A stretch of 35,711 nt of DNA, taken from positions 1 to 35,711 of the forward strand of contig NZ_JACJQB010000035.1 in the NCBI RefSeq assembly GCF_014696385.1. Direction: 5' to 3'. The DNA comes from Pseudanabaena mucicola FACHB-723 (GTDB taxonomy: Bacteria; Cyanobacteriota; Cyanobacteriia; Pseudanabaenales; Pseudanabaenaceae). The notes below the pieces were generated by a model. It was not told where the DNA came from, did not search any database, and saw only the letters and a program-made list of their open reading frames with translations. This document shows positions 1 through 8,115 of this stretch, piece after piece; positions within the stretch are counted from its first letter, which is position 1, and each line of letters begins with the position of its first letter. The position numbers were made by a program, and so were the translations under genes.

Positions 1-363
1 TTTTGAGAACTTTCATCTATAAAAGATGATGTTTGTTCTTGGCGAATCTCGTTAGAGTTATTCAATGAAGTCTCATTGGTTTGGGCTTCAGAGCTAGATT
101 CGTCAGATGTTCTCTGGATCTCTGGTGAATTATTGTTGGCAATATCGGTAACATCTTTGATAGCTTCTATTGAAGCTGTCGATAATATCGTATCTGTGGA
201 GTTAATAGGTGCTATATCAATCTCTCTTTGAATTGTGGAGATGTCTTGCGGCTCTACAATATCTTCAGACAGTTCAAAGTTTGACGTTTGTACAGGTGTA
301 ATTGTGGAGGTGTCACTAGAATTTAATGGATCAGTTTGTCTCTGTACTTGTTGATCGCTAGCT
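1..363. repeat. Long imperfect direct repeat, copy 1
   Basis: This segment matches 2062-2436 in the same orientation with roughly 90% identity by eye, with a 12-base deletion relative to the other copy near its left end. The offset is 2061 bases before the indel and 2073 after it. Both copies lie in the same reading frame, so about 120 residues of the disordered protein are duplicated, including the blocks EIQRTSDESSSE and PVQTSNFELSEDI. Copy 1 may extend past the left window edge. Confidence 0.9.
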
Positions 364-2774
364 CCAAGAGGATCTATGCTCAGATCTGTATCCTTATTTG
401 AAAGATTGGAAAGTCTTTGGATTTGTTCATAATTACTACTAGCACTATTAGAGTCATTTAAATCTGAAGAGACTGAAATCTGTGTGACATCATTTCTTAT
501 AAGCGGATTATCATCAACATCTAAATCTTGTCTTGTCTGTAGCAGAGAGGTATCTAATGAAATATTATTTCTTGATGCAGTCACAGGAGAAATATCAATT
601 TGTCTTTGAATATTGTTGCTTTCTAAAGCTAATTTATTAGCTAGACTTAGTAAGTTAGATTCTATCTGGATATTCTGATCATCATTACTATCCACAATTC
701 TATTTAAGCTAGAATTAGACAAATCAATCTCTTCAGATTGTCTTTGTAATATCTGAGCATCACTACTTTGCTCAATATTACTGTCAATATCGCTTCTCAA
801 CAATTGTTTGACATCTGTTTGATTAACATCTTGAGTTTGTTGTGGTTTATCAATTGGAGAATAATCACTGGAAGAAGATATATCAGATTGTCTTTGTACT
901 TGCAGATTATTATCTTCAATCTCATTTGCATTTGAAAGATTAACCTCTCTTTGCATCTGTTCAAGATTGTTGTTTACATTAATACTGAAATTGGATAAAT
1001 CCAAAGAAATTGGAATTTGCTGATTGTTATCACTTATCTCTTCTGATTGCTTTTGTATTCTTGTCTGTAATTGATTTTGCGATTGAATATTAGGCTCAAT
1101 ATTATCTCTGTTACCAATAGACTCTATTTCACTTTTAGTCTGAATTTGCTGCAATTCTGTATTTAAGGTAATGTTTTTATTAACATATACCTCAGGCTGT
1201 TTTTGAATTGACTGATTGCTATCTGTAAAATTACTTACATCTATTGCAGGTATTTCTATGTCTCTTTGAATTGTTTCAATGTTATCCCTGAAAATATCAG
1301 AACTGCTCAAAATAGAAGAATCTTGACTTTGTTGATCGTTAGCCCTAGGAATATTGCTAATATTACTAGCAACAGAAATATTACTGTCTATACCTATGAT
1401 ATCAGCAGTTCTTTGAATACTTTCAGTTTTGACAGATTCGGACAAATCATAGTTACGAGCTTGAAAATCGTCAATCTTAGGAATATCTTTGGTAATTGAT
1501 GAATCCGACTGTCTTTGTATCTGTTGATTGTTGTCTATAACAAGATCTAGATTGGATTCTATATCTGGAGGTTCAGAAAATTTTTGAATCTGTTCGTCAC
1601 TGTTGTTAGTGATATTTGCTTTCCTTAAATCTGAAGAGATTGGTGTCTGTGGAGCATTATCTCTTATAAGTAAACTGTCACTATTATCTAAATCTTGCTG
1701 TGCTTGTATTGGGGGAATGTTATCATTTTGTAAGATATTATCTGCTTCTGGAGAATCAATTTGTCGTTGAATATTATCAATTGAAGAGCTTGGAATAATT
1801 TCAGGACTAGATGAGTTTGATGAATTATCTTTCTCTGCGATTATGGAACTATCTTTGGGGATGATCTCAGTAGAATCATTTGTAAAGTTACTAACGTTGT
1901 CAGCAGATGGCTGAATTCGTTGAATATTATTAGTGGGTAAGCTAGAGATTGTTTGATCTATATTGCTCTGATTGATTTGATTTGGCAGATGCTGAGTTGA
2001 TATAGATGCCGATGACTCTATCTTTCTTTGAATATCTTGCGTATTTTGACTATTAGACTGATTTTGAGAATTTCTATCTGTAAAAGATGGTGTTTGTTCT
2101 GATACTTGTTCTTGGCGAATCTCATTAGAGTTTTTCAATGAGGTCTCATTGGTTTGACTTTCAGAGCTAGATTCGTCAGATGTTCTCTGGATCTCTGGTG
2201 AATTATTGTTGACAATATCGGTAACATCTTTGCCAGTTTCTATTGAAGCTGTCGATAATATCTTATCTGTCGATTCAATAGGTGCTATATCAATCTCTCT
2301 CTGAATTATGGAGATGCCTTGCGGCTCTATAATATCTTCAGATAGTTCAAAGTTTGACGTTTGTACAGGTGTAATTGTGGAGGTCTCACTAGAATTTAAT
2401 GAATCAGTTTGTCTCTGTACTTGTTGATTGCTAGCTAGAACTGACTGTGTTTGTTTAGAGTTAATTCTAGGCGCGTCGCTCTCTCTCTGAACAGATTGAT
2501 TTGTTGCAGCAGTTGCTAGAGAAAGGGTCTGAATAGGCGTATCAAAAAAAGGTGAATCGACAAAGGAATTGTTCAGTGGTTCAAAATCGTAACCGAGATC
2601 AATATTGCCAGGATTTAGTAACGAAACTGCTCCGAGGGGATAGATAAATTTTGGCTGTAAAAATTCTTGGCCAATAGCTGGTGGCACTAGTAAAGGTGAA
2701 CGGTTCCCCAATGGAATGTCATCGCTAACACCATCATTATTCGCTTCAAAGGAAGTTGAGAGATTTTCAGTCAC
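1..2774 (-). CDS. Giant disordered (I/V)QR-repeat protein, 5' part of the gene (C-terminus beyond the left edge)
   Basis: I read this minus-strand frame codon by codon from a GTG at 2774-2772 to base 3 and found no stop, so at least 924 residues are encoded and the gene leaves the window. The GTG lies 15 bp after the tail tube stop, so it is probably the next gene of that operon. Residues 1 to about 85 are mixed-composition sequence starting MTENLSTSFEANNDG, with Pro/Phe-rich stretches. The rest is low-complexity Ser/Asn/Asp/Gln/Ile/Thr/Glu, and I noticed no Cys or Trp. It is punctuated by about eighteen (I/V/L/M)QR motifs (SVQRE, QVQRQ, EIQRT, NIQRQ and similar) plus some IQK variants, spaced roughly 20-60 residues apart. 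No enzyme domain is visible. The same VQR/LQR motifs occur around the DUF4157 domain at 8973-11264. By context it could be a CIS cargo, tether or tape-like component; its function is unknown. Reading frame is certain, role is not. Confidence 0.85.
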   Translation of the reverse strand, partial: MTENLSTSFEANNDGVSDDIPLGNRSPLLVPPAIGQEFLQPKFIYPLGAVSLLNPGNIDLGYDFEPLNNSFVDSPFFDTPIQTLSLATAATNQSVQRESDAPRINSKQTQSVLASNQQVQRQTDSLNSSETSTITPVQTSNFELSEDIIEPQGISIIQREIDIAPIESTDKILSTASIETGKDVTDIVNNNSPEIQRTSDESSSESQTNETSLKNSNEIRQEQVSEQTPSFTDRNSQNQSNSQNTQDIQRKIESSASISTQHLPNQINQSNIDQTISSLPTNNIQRIQPSADNVSNFTNDSTEIIPKDSSIIAEKDNSSNSSSPEIIPSSSIDNIQRQIDSPEADNILQNDNIPPIQAQQDLDNSDSLLIRDNAPQTPISSDLRKANITNNSDEQIQKFSEPPDIESNLDLVIDNNQQIQRQSDSSITKDIPKIDDFQARNYDLSESVKTESIQRTADIIGIDSNISVASNISNIPRANDQQSQDSSILSSSDIFRDNIETIQRDIEIPAIDVSNFTDSNQSIQKQPEVYVNKNITLNTELQQIQTKSEIESIGNRDNIEPNIQSQNQLQTRIQKQSEEISDNNQQIPISLDLSNFSINVNNNLEQMQREVNLSNANEIEDNNLQVQRQSDISSSSDYSPIDKPQQTQDVNQTDVKQLLRSDIDSNIEQSSDAQILQRQSEEIDLSNSSLNRIVDSNDDQNIQIESNLLSLANKLALESNNIQRQIDISPVTASRNNISLDTSLLQTRQDLDVDDNPLIRNDVTQISVSSDLNDSNSASSNYEQIQRLSNLSNKDTDLSIDPLGASDQQVQRQTDPLNSSDTSTITPVQTSNFELSEDIVEPQDISTIQREIDIAPINSTDTILSTASIEAIKDVTDIANNNSPEIQRTSDESSSEAQTNETSLNNSNEIRQEQTSSFIDESSQ
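2062..2436. repeat. Long imperfect direct repeat, copy 2
   Basis: Partner of the repeat at 1-363. It carries a 12-base in-frame insertion (around 2100-2112) relative to copy 1. Similarity stops abruptly at 2436, where copy 1 continues into unrelated sequence. A weaker internal similarity also exists between about 460-530 and 1628-1695 (both encode a DNxPLIR / DNxxLLIR-like block followed by a Ser-Asp-Leu stretch), so the gene grew by several in-frame duplications. Confidence 0.9.
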
Positions 2775-2789
2775 GGCTAGCTAACTGGT

Positions 2790-3296
2790 TTAAGAACTGG
2801 GGAAAGATCCATTGGCTGAGTCTCTAGTCACCACGGTGGCAGCACCACCACCTGATGTAGCGACGGTCAGACCTTCAATCGCAAGGGTCAACTCTTCGAT
2901 CGCAACGGCATTGCCATCGGCTTGCAAAGATGGGGCTTGCCAGCTAACGGGAACTGCACCAATTAAAGTCCAACATTGCCGAGTTTCCCCTGCTTGGTTG
3001 AATAGCAAAATGCGGACGTTTCGCCGCCGTGATGTGGTGGCTGTGAACCAATTCCAAAAGCTGAGATCATCGGTAACACCACGCTTGAGGGTTACTTCTG
3101 AAAATTCAGAATGTCCTAACAGAATTTTTTGCTGGGTGTTGTTGCCGCCCTCAAAGTAAGTGTCATACTTTACCTTAGCGCTCAAGCCCGTACATTCTGT
3201 AAAACATGCCACAATCGTTGAGTCAGGAGACATTTCTACATAAAAATGATTAGTGGTTACGTAGGATACTGCCCTTGTAAAGCCGCTATTGGTCAT
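2790..3296 (-). CDS. T4 gp19-like phage tail tube protein of a contractile injection system
   Basis: 168 residues that match the gp19-like tail tube family used by contractile tails and eCIS. The N-terminal region runs AVSYVTTNHFYVEM, followed by the characteristic CTGLSAKVKYDTYFEGGNN block, LKRGVTDD, and a conserved W..W segment near residues 82-84. Known members form the inner tube hexamers inside the sheath. The ATG overlaps the stop of the upstream 58-residue gene (ATGA, 3296-3293), which implies translational coupling. The C-terminal 25 residues are Gly/Ala/Ser/Thr-rich and look like an unstructured extension. It sits directly before the disordered QR-repeat ORF, 15 bp apart. No sheath gene is present in the window, so the rest of the particle must be encoded elsewhere, most simply to the left. 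Confidence 0.92.
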   Translation of the reverse strand: MTNSGFTRAVSYVTTNHFYVEMSPDSTIVACFTECTGLSAKVKYDTYFEGGNNTQQKILLGHSEFSEVTLKRGVTDDLSFWNWFTATTSRRRNVRILLFNQAGETRQCWTLIGAVPVSWQAPSLQADGNAVAIEELTLAIEGLTVATSGGGAATVVTRDSANGSFPSS

Positions 3297-3469
3297 AATC
3301 TGCCCTCATAATGTCTACCCGCTCGTTCCTTTTGCTGACGCATATCATCGGTGAGGAGTTGATGGACGCGATCACAAAGTAATCGAAGTTTTAAAGGTTC
3401 TTGCAAAATTTGATCGGCAACCTTGGCAATTTCAGCACGTTGTTTAGAGTCATCAAAATTTATTGCCAT
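3293..3469 (-). CDS. Small conserved-type protein coupled to the tail tube gene
   Basis: 58 residues from the ATG at 3469 (MAINFDDSKQRAEIAKVADQ). A TTG five codons upstream would give 63 residues, but the ATG is the more natural start. The protein is mostly helical and charged, with leucine-rich helices around QILQEPLKLRLLCDRVHQLL and a basic C-terminus (QQKERAGRHYEGRL). Its stop overlaps the ATG of the tail tube gene by 4 bases. Small proteins of this kind accompany tube genes in cyanobacterial CIS loci, so I infer a structural or assembly role, but no catalytic or binding motif is visible. The family is not named here with certainty. Confidence 0.75.
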   Translation of the reverse strand: MAINFDDSKQRAEIAKVADQILQEPLKLRLLCDRVHQLLTDDMRQQKERAGRHYEGRL

Positions 3470-3567
3470 ACGCAGTGTATCCAAATTTAGCTAAATTACA
3501 GATGTGCTTGCTCTTGCTTGCTCTATAGTATCGCTACCCAGAGATGAGAGGCTTAATTGGTTAATCA

Positions 3568-5973
3568 TTATTTACTGATGGGGAATTTCAAAGGAATAAG
3601 CCCAGTTTGTTTGAGTAAAGTCTGTGCTTCTTCAGTTCGCATAATCGAGACAAAACGTTCGGCGATGGGGATTCGACGATTGTCGCGAGTATACACAACG
3701 GAAACTGGATAGGCGAGGGGATAGGTTTGATCGATAAAGACCTTGTAATTTTGACTATAACTGCCCTTCTCATTACAGAGATCGACATCAGGTGTCAGTG
3801 AATTTCCACTTCTAAGAACTAGTGGGGCAATAGGTGATTTGTAATCATCGGCGATCGCCAATGGATAAACAGAGCATTGTCCAAAAACTTGACTAATCGA
3901 ACCGAAGGAAATACTGCCCACATTCCGATCCTCAAAGTCTTGAATCACCTGCCGCAATGAGTCAAATGTGGGTAAGGCAGTGATGCCATTATTACGATCG
4001 CGAATTAGCTCTCGAAACTTTGCGATCGCAGTTTCATCTTTAAGCACCCGCTTCTCAAACATACGGATTGAAGCATCATCGAGGGATATATAGAGCTTAA
4101 CAGCTAGGTTTGGCCCCCCTAATTGTCGCCAATTGATAATTTCCCCCGTATAGAGTTGCCGCAACTGATTAAAGTTGATTTTGCCGCCTAGGGCTTTAGG
4201 CAAACTGTCATTACGTTGGGCATAGCTAAAGGCAACAAACACCGTTAAGCCGTCATAGGCAATATCTTGGGTAATAAATTCACCGCCGAGACTATCGGTA
4301 ACTGTGGAAATTGCAAAATCAGCTTGATTGGACTGTAACTGTTCAATCGGGAATCTTGTAGCAGAGGTATCAACTGCCTGATAGCGCAGTTGCAGCTTGG
4401 GTTGACGTTTTTGTAATTCCGCTTCGAGGGTTGCGCCTTTAGCAATCAAATTATTCTGTAAGAGGGTGTAATTCCAAGTGCTATTTTTATCGGCGGCATA
4501 GGTAAAGTTACCTTGGGGGATATCAGAAATTTGATTAATGCAACAGGGCAAGTTGAGATTGGCGGCTTTAGGCGGTTGTGTTAGCCAAAAATACAGCAAA
4601 AAAATTAATAGGCATAGCAAGATGATCCCGATTGCGATCGCAATTACCTTTTTCGTAATCCATGACCACCAAGTTTTTTTAACAACCTCTTTCTCTTCCT
4701 CCTGTTCAATAAATTCCAAAACGGCTTCTCGCTCAATATACACTCGTAATAAAGCACGTCTTGCCACCTCAGCACTGCTATAACTAGAATCTCCAAAACC
4801 GATCAAGTTCTGGATAAATCTCTTTAAGCCAAGATTAACAGAGCGATCCCAATGATTTAGATCATTGGGATTTAAGTAGGTACGATTTTCTAAATCAACA
4901 ACTCCACCTTTTAACAGATAGAAAGCAATGTAGCCCAGATCTTCTAGATCACGATTAATGGAATAGGTGGGTGTTTGGACATCGGGAGGATAAAAGCGAT
5001 CTTCCCATAGGGATAAATCATTGAGATAAACCGTAAATCCTTGAAAATTAGATCGAATGGAAATGCTATAGAAGCTTAAATTTCCATGGGGCAATCCTGA
5101 AGTAATTACCCCAGAACGCAAACGATATTTCTGAGCATGTAAAGACTCAAGGGTTTGCAAAGCTTGATTGAGAAAGGACTTAACTTGCCAACTATTCATT
5201 GCCCCATACCTTGCTAAATAGTCAGCTAAGGTGATCGCTTCATCGGTCTTAGGCAAAATTACATAGCAGCGTTCTTCTCTGGCATCGGCAATGGCTTCTA
5301 TTGGTGAAACTAAGCGAGAATCTTGTCTTCTTCCATCTGATAATTTAAGTTCCGCAGAGTCTTCAAAATGACGTTTACAAGCCCTAGTTTCTTGATCATT
5401 AAAATACCTTTGAGGAATTACATATTCCTTTAATAGAAATGGTTCGCCATTGGTCAAATTAGTAGCATTGTAAAGTCTGCCATTACCCCGAATACCAATA
5501 TATTGGTCAATTTCATATACGCCACTACGACCACGAATCTTCACCTCAGGAGGTAAACTAGCTGGAAACTGGCATTTTTTACAATACTTATTGTTCGGGT
5601 CATCGGTGACAGTTTCGTGGGGAATTTGGCACCGAAAAGGATTAGCCTCTTGACAGGAATAGCGCTGAAATTGCGGTTGAATTTGCCAAATTGAGCCAAT
5701 TCTGTGATCAACACTAAGCTCTTTTAAAACTTCCTGTGATTCTATCCTCTCAGGAATACTAATTCCTCTAAAAGAACTAATCGAGGGTGGCTCAATTCCT
5801 AAGTCATCCTTCAAAAAAGGAATTAAAAAGCGTAAAGGAGTAGGAACGTTTTTATTTAAAAACTCAACAAATCTATTGCCAATTACTCCGTCAATAGCAC
5901 CAAGAAACTGTCCCCAAACGTCGGTGATCCGCTTCCAGAATTTTTGCCAAACATTAGGAGCTTTGCTTGCCAT
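3568..5973 (-). CDS. 4-Cys-prefix pseudokinase fused through one TM helix to a PstS-like binding domain
   Basis: 801 residues. A zinc-type 4-Cys prefix (Cys107, 115, 131, 134) precedes a kinase-like domain at about 152-400. The ATP-site lysine is present (FLLKEY, Lys182). The catalytic loop, however, reads LPHGNLS (295-300) instead of HRDLKPxN, and the DFG position reads LNDLS, so catalysis is probably lost. One TM helix spans about 442-464. The C-terminal ~310 residues resemble phosphate-binding PstS-type proteins: ADFAISTVTDS, then YTGEIINWRQLGG, then the closing GLIPL. The binding domain should lie across the membrane (periplasm or lumen) with the kinase fold in the cytoplasm. The gene lies upstream of the tail tube pair (83-bp gap) and diverges from a Nif11-domain gene. 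The inferred role is a transmembrane sensor that signals without phosphotransfer. The domain reading is firm; the ligand is unknown. Confidence 0.85.
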   Translation of the reverse strand: MASKAPNVWQKFWKRITDVWGQFLGAIDGVIGNRFVEFLNKNVPTPLRFLIPFLKDDLGIEPPSISSFRGISIPERIESQEVLKELSVDHRIGSIWQIQPQFQRYSCQEANPFRCQIPHETVTDDPNNKYCKKCQFPASLPPEVKIRGRSGVYEIDQYIGIRGNGRLYNATNLTNGEPFLLKEYVIPQRYFNDQETRACKRHFEDSAELKLSDGRRQDSRLVSPIEAIADAREERCYVILPKTDEAITLADYLARYGAMNSWQVKSFLNQALQTLESLHAQKYRLRSGVITSGLPHGNLSFYSISIRSNFQGFTVYLNDLSLWEDRFYPPDVQTPTYSINRDLEDLGYIAFYLLKGGVVDLENRTYLNPNDLNHWDRSVNLGLKRFIQNLIGFGDSSYSSAEVARRALLRVYIEREAVLEFIEQEEEKEVVKKTWWSWITKKVIAIAIGIILLCLLIFLLYFWLTQPPKAANLNLPCCINQISDIPQGNFTYAADKNSTWNYTLLQNNLIAKGATLEAELQKRQPKLQLRYQAVDTSATRFPIEQLQSNQADFAISTVTDSLGGEFITQDIAYDGLTVFVAFSYAQRNDSLPKALGGKINFNQLRQLYTGEIINWRQLGGPNLAVKLYISLDDASIRMFEKRVLKDETAIAKFRELIRDRNNGITALPTFDSLRQVIQDFEDRNVGSISFGSISQVFGQCSVYPLAIADDYKSPIAPLVLRSGNSLTPDVDLCNEKGSYSQNYKVFIDQTYPLAYPVSVVYTRDNRRIPIAERFVSIMRTEEAQTLLKQTGLIPLKFPISK

Positions 5974-6097
5974 AAATTGCTTGTTTTATCCTTGCTAGAC
6001 TATTATCAATTACAGAGGTATGATTTGTGGCAAAGTTGGCATTGCTAATCCATTCTTTCCCAAAATATATACCATCACTTTACTCCCGTTCAAGACT

Positions 6098-6307
6098 ATG
6101 GCAAGAGAGCAAGTAGCACGACTCTATCGAGCAGCCCAATCAGATTCACTCCTCAAGGCAAAGCTAAATCAAGCTCCCGATCTTGAGAGTTTTGTCGAGA
6201 TGGCAAAGTCTGAGGGTTATGACTTTACAATCGAAGAATGGCAACAGATGACTAACTTCGAGGTGGAAGAATTAAAGTGCAATCTGTCGGAAATTCCCGG
6301 AATTTAA
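6098..6307 (+). CDS. Nif11-domain protein (no RiPP core)
   Basis: 69 residues from the ATG at 6098 (MAREQVARLYRAAQSD). An in-frame ATG at 6020 would add 26 hydrophobic residues that do not fit the family. The sequence has the Nif11 pattern: an N-terminal helix, then LNQAPDLESFVEMAKSEGYD, then FTIEEW. In Nif11-type RiPP precursors this domain is a leader followed by a GG cleavage site and a core. Here the protein ends just after the domain (NLSEIPGI) with no double-Gly and no Cys/Ser/Thr-rich core, so it is a standalone domain of unknown role. No RiPP modification enzyme is nearby. It converges on the TPR gene with abutting stops. Confidence 0.75.
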   Translation: MAREQVARLYRAAQSDSLLKAKLNQAPDLESFVEMAKSEGYDFTIEEWQQMTNFEVEELKCNLSEIPGI

Positions 6308-8026
6308 CTATGGTTTTGCTGGTTTGGGCTTCAAGCGCTCGACTGCGATCGCTTTATTTATCGTCGCTTGAGTTTGGCTAGGGTTGAGCTTCAGCGCCTG
6401 CTCAAAGGAAACTAGTGCATCAGCATTTTTATTTAATGCCAATAGCGCCAGTCCACGTCCTGTCCAGTAATCAGCATTTTTGAGATCGATCGCAATTGCC
6501 CGACTATAGGCAACCACAGCATCATCATTGCGTCCCAGCGACATCATCGCCAAACCACGGTTAAACCATGCTGTATCTGACTTCGGGTTAATACCCAAAG
6601 CTTGGCGACTAGCCACTAAGGATTCCTGAAAGCGGTTGAGCCGCCATAACAAAGCTGATTTGTTAGTCCAAATATCCGCCAACAGAATGCGACTGCCAAT
6701 GTTGGCATCTCCTGCGATCGCTTTGTCGTAAGCAGTTAAAGCTTCCTCGGTACGTCCTAACGAAACCAAAATGCGCCCATGGTTAAACCATGCGGTTGAG
6801 GAATTTTGGTTAATAGCGATCGCTTGATTGGTTGACGATAGGGCAAGATCAAACCGCCCCAATGCCCAGAGGGTGGCGGCTCGATTTCCCCAAAAACTAG
6901 CTTGGTTAGGCTGAAGCGCAATTGCCCGATTTGCCGATGCAAGCGCCTCCTCGTACTTACCCAACCCCGAAAGCGCATTTGCCCTTTGATCCCATGCCCA
7001 AGCTGGCCCCAACTCGTCCCACTGTTGATCGCCCTCTTGAAGAGCAGCATTACAGGCTTCTAAGGCTTCTTTGTACTGACGCAATTGATTAAGGGACGCA
7101 CAGGAGTTGGCAAGGGCAAGAGAATATTTTTCCTTTGCCTTGAGCGCCCATTCCTGCGAAGCCAAAGCTTCGGCATAACGACCTAATCGCCATAAAATCA
7201 TGCCCTGCTCTGCCCATGCCTGAGCATTAGTCGGCTCGATCGCCACCGCCTTGTCATAGGCAAATAGAGCTTCATCAAAACGTTTTAACTTGTTTTGGAC
7301 TTTGCCCTTGGTTTTCCATGCGAGGGCAGGGCTAGCATTGCCCCAATTGGCATTCACTTTGATGGCGCGATCACAATCTTTAATCGCGTCAGCCTCACGG
7401 TTAAGTGACCGAAACAGATCACAGCGCTCGGTTAAGGCACGGGAATAATTAGGATTAGAGCGAATAGCTAGCTCAAGGGATTCTAGGGCTTCAGCAAGCT
7501 TACCTGAGCGTTTGAGGAGTGAGCCTTGGATGTACCACACCATCGCAGGGGAAGCATCATCCCAGTTTTGGTCAAGGCGTAACGCCAATTCACAGGATGC
7601 GATCGCATCTTCATAGCGCTCTAGTTCATTCAGTGCATCACAACGTTTAGCTAAAGCTCCTGAGTGTTCAGGCTGCAATTTGATAAAACGATCGTAGGAA
7701 ACCACGGCTTCGGTATACATGGCTAAGCCGATCATCGCATCCCCGCGCTCTAGCCAAGCAATCGGCTCATTCGTATTTAAGGTAATCGCTTGATTGCAAG
7801 CCTCAACAGCTTCTTTATACTTGCGCGACTTCACCAAAGAGCTACATAGCGAAGCCCAATAGTCAAAATCCTGTAACTTTTCTTGAGCGATCACCTTTGG
7901 CGCAATAAAAACTGAGGCGATCGGCAAATTGAGCAGCACAAGTAAGATCAACCAAAATCGCTTGCCGCGCTCAAACGACTGAAAGAAAGCACGCAAAATC
8001 ACTGGCACTCCTAAATTTTCAATCAC
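6308..8026 (-). CDS. Membrane-anchored or exported TPR-repeat protein
   Basis: 572 residues. The N-terminus has a basic segment followed by a hydrophobic stretch (FWLILLVLLNLPIASVFIAP, about 24-43), serving as signal peptide or membrane anchor. The remainder to about residue 560 is consecutive ~34-residue tetratricopeptide repeats, roughly fourteen, with the usual W/Y-G/A-L-Y/F-A-P spacing (for example AWFNHGRILVSLGRTEEALT). Such arrays are protein-protein scaffolds; no enzymatic domain is present. Longer ~40-residue units near the start alternate with 34-residue units, suggesting duplication of a two-repeat module. It is divergent from the pentapeptide gene at 8116. A partner cannot be named from sequence; its position inside a CIS region may be coincidental. 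Confidence 0.88.
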   Translation of the reverse strand: MIENLGVPVILRAFFQSFERGKRFWLILLVLLNLPIASVFIAPKVIAQEKLQDFDYWASLCSSLVKSRKYKEAVEACNQAITLNTNEPIAWLERGDAMIGLAMYTEAVVSYDRFIKLQPEHSGALAKRCDALNELERYEDAIASCELALRLDQNWDDASPAMVWYIQGSLLKRSGKLAEALESLELAIRSNPNYSRALTERCDLFRSLNREADAIKDCDRAIKVNANWGNASPALAWKTKGKVQNKLKRFDEALFAYDKAVAIEPTNAQAWAEQGMILWRLGRYAEALASQEWALKAKEKYSLALANSCASLNQLRQYKEALEACNAALQEGDQQWDELGPAWAWDQRANALSGLGKYEEALASANRAIALQPNQASFWGNRAATLWALGRFDLALSSTNQAIAINQNSSTAWFNHGRILVSLGRTEEALTAYDKAIAGDANIGSRILLADIWTNKSALLWRLNRFQESLVASRQALGINPKSDTAWFNRGLAMMSLGRNDDAVVAYSRAIAIDLKNADYWTGRGLALLALNKNADALVSFEQALKLNPSQTQATINKAIAVERLKPKPAKP

Positions 8027-8115
8027 AGGTCTAGAATTAAAGTTGCCTCAAAGCTGTCTCATTGAATATGACAACCTTTCACATCCCCATTAATTTATCA
8101 TCATAGTTTCGATAG

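Noticed and set aside
1266-1499. 77-codon plus-strand ORF inside the left 2.7 kb
   Set aside because: It is antisense to the long open minus-strand frame, which is continuous over 920 codons and has clear repeat structure.
1-2770. CRISPR array or non-coding repeat region
   Set aside because: The repeats are irregular, in frame with a continuous ORF and lack constant direct repeats with unique spacers.
2812-3159. 115-codon plus-strand ORF opposite the tail tube gene
   Set aside because: Shadow of the well-recognised tail tube coding sequence; no family features.
6020-6097. Longer start for the Nif11-domain protein
   Set aside because: The extra 26 residues are hydrophobic and unlike the family, while the internal ATG begins exactly at the domain.
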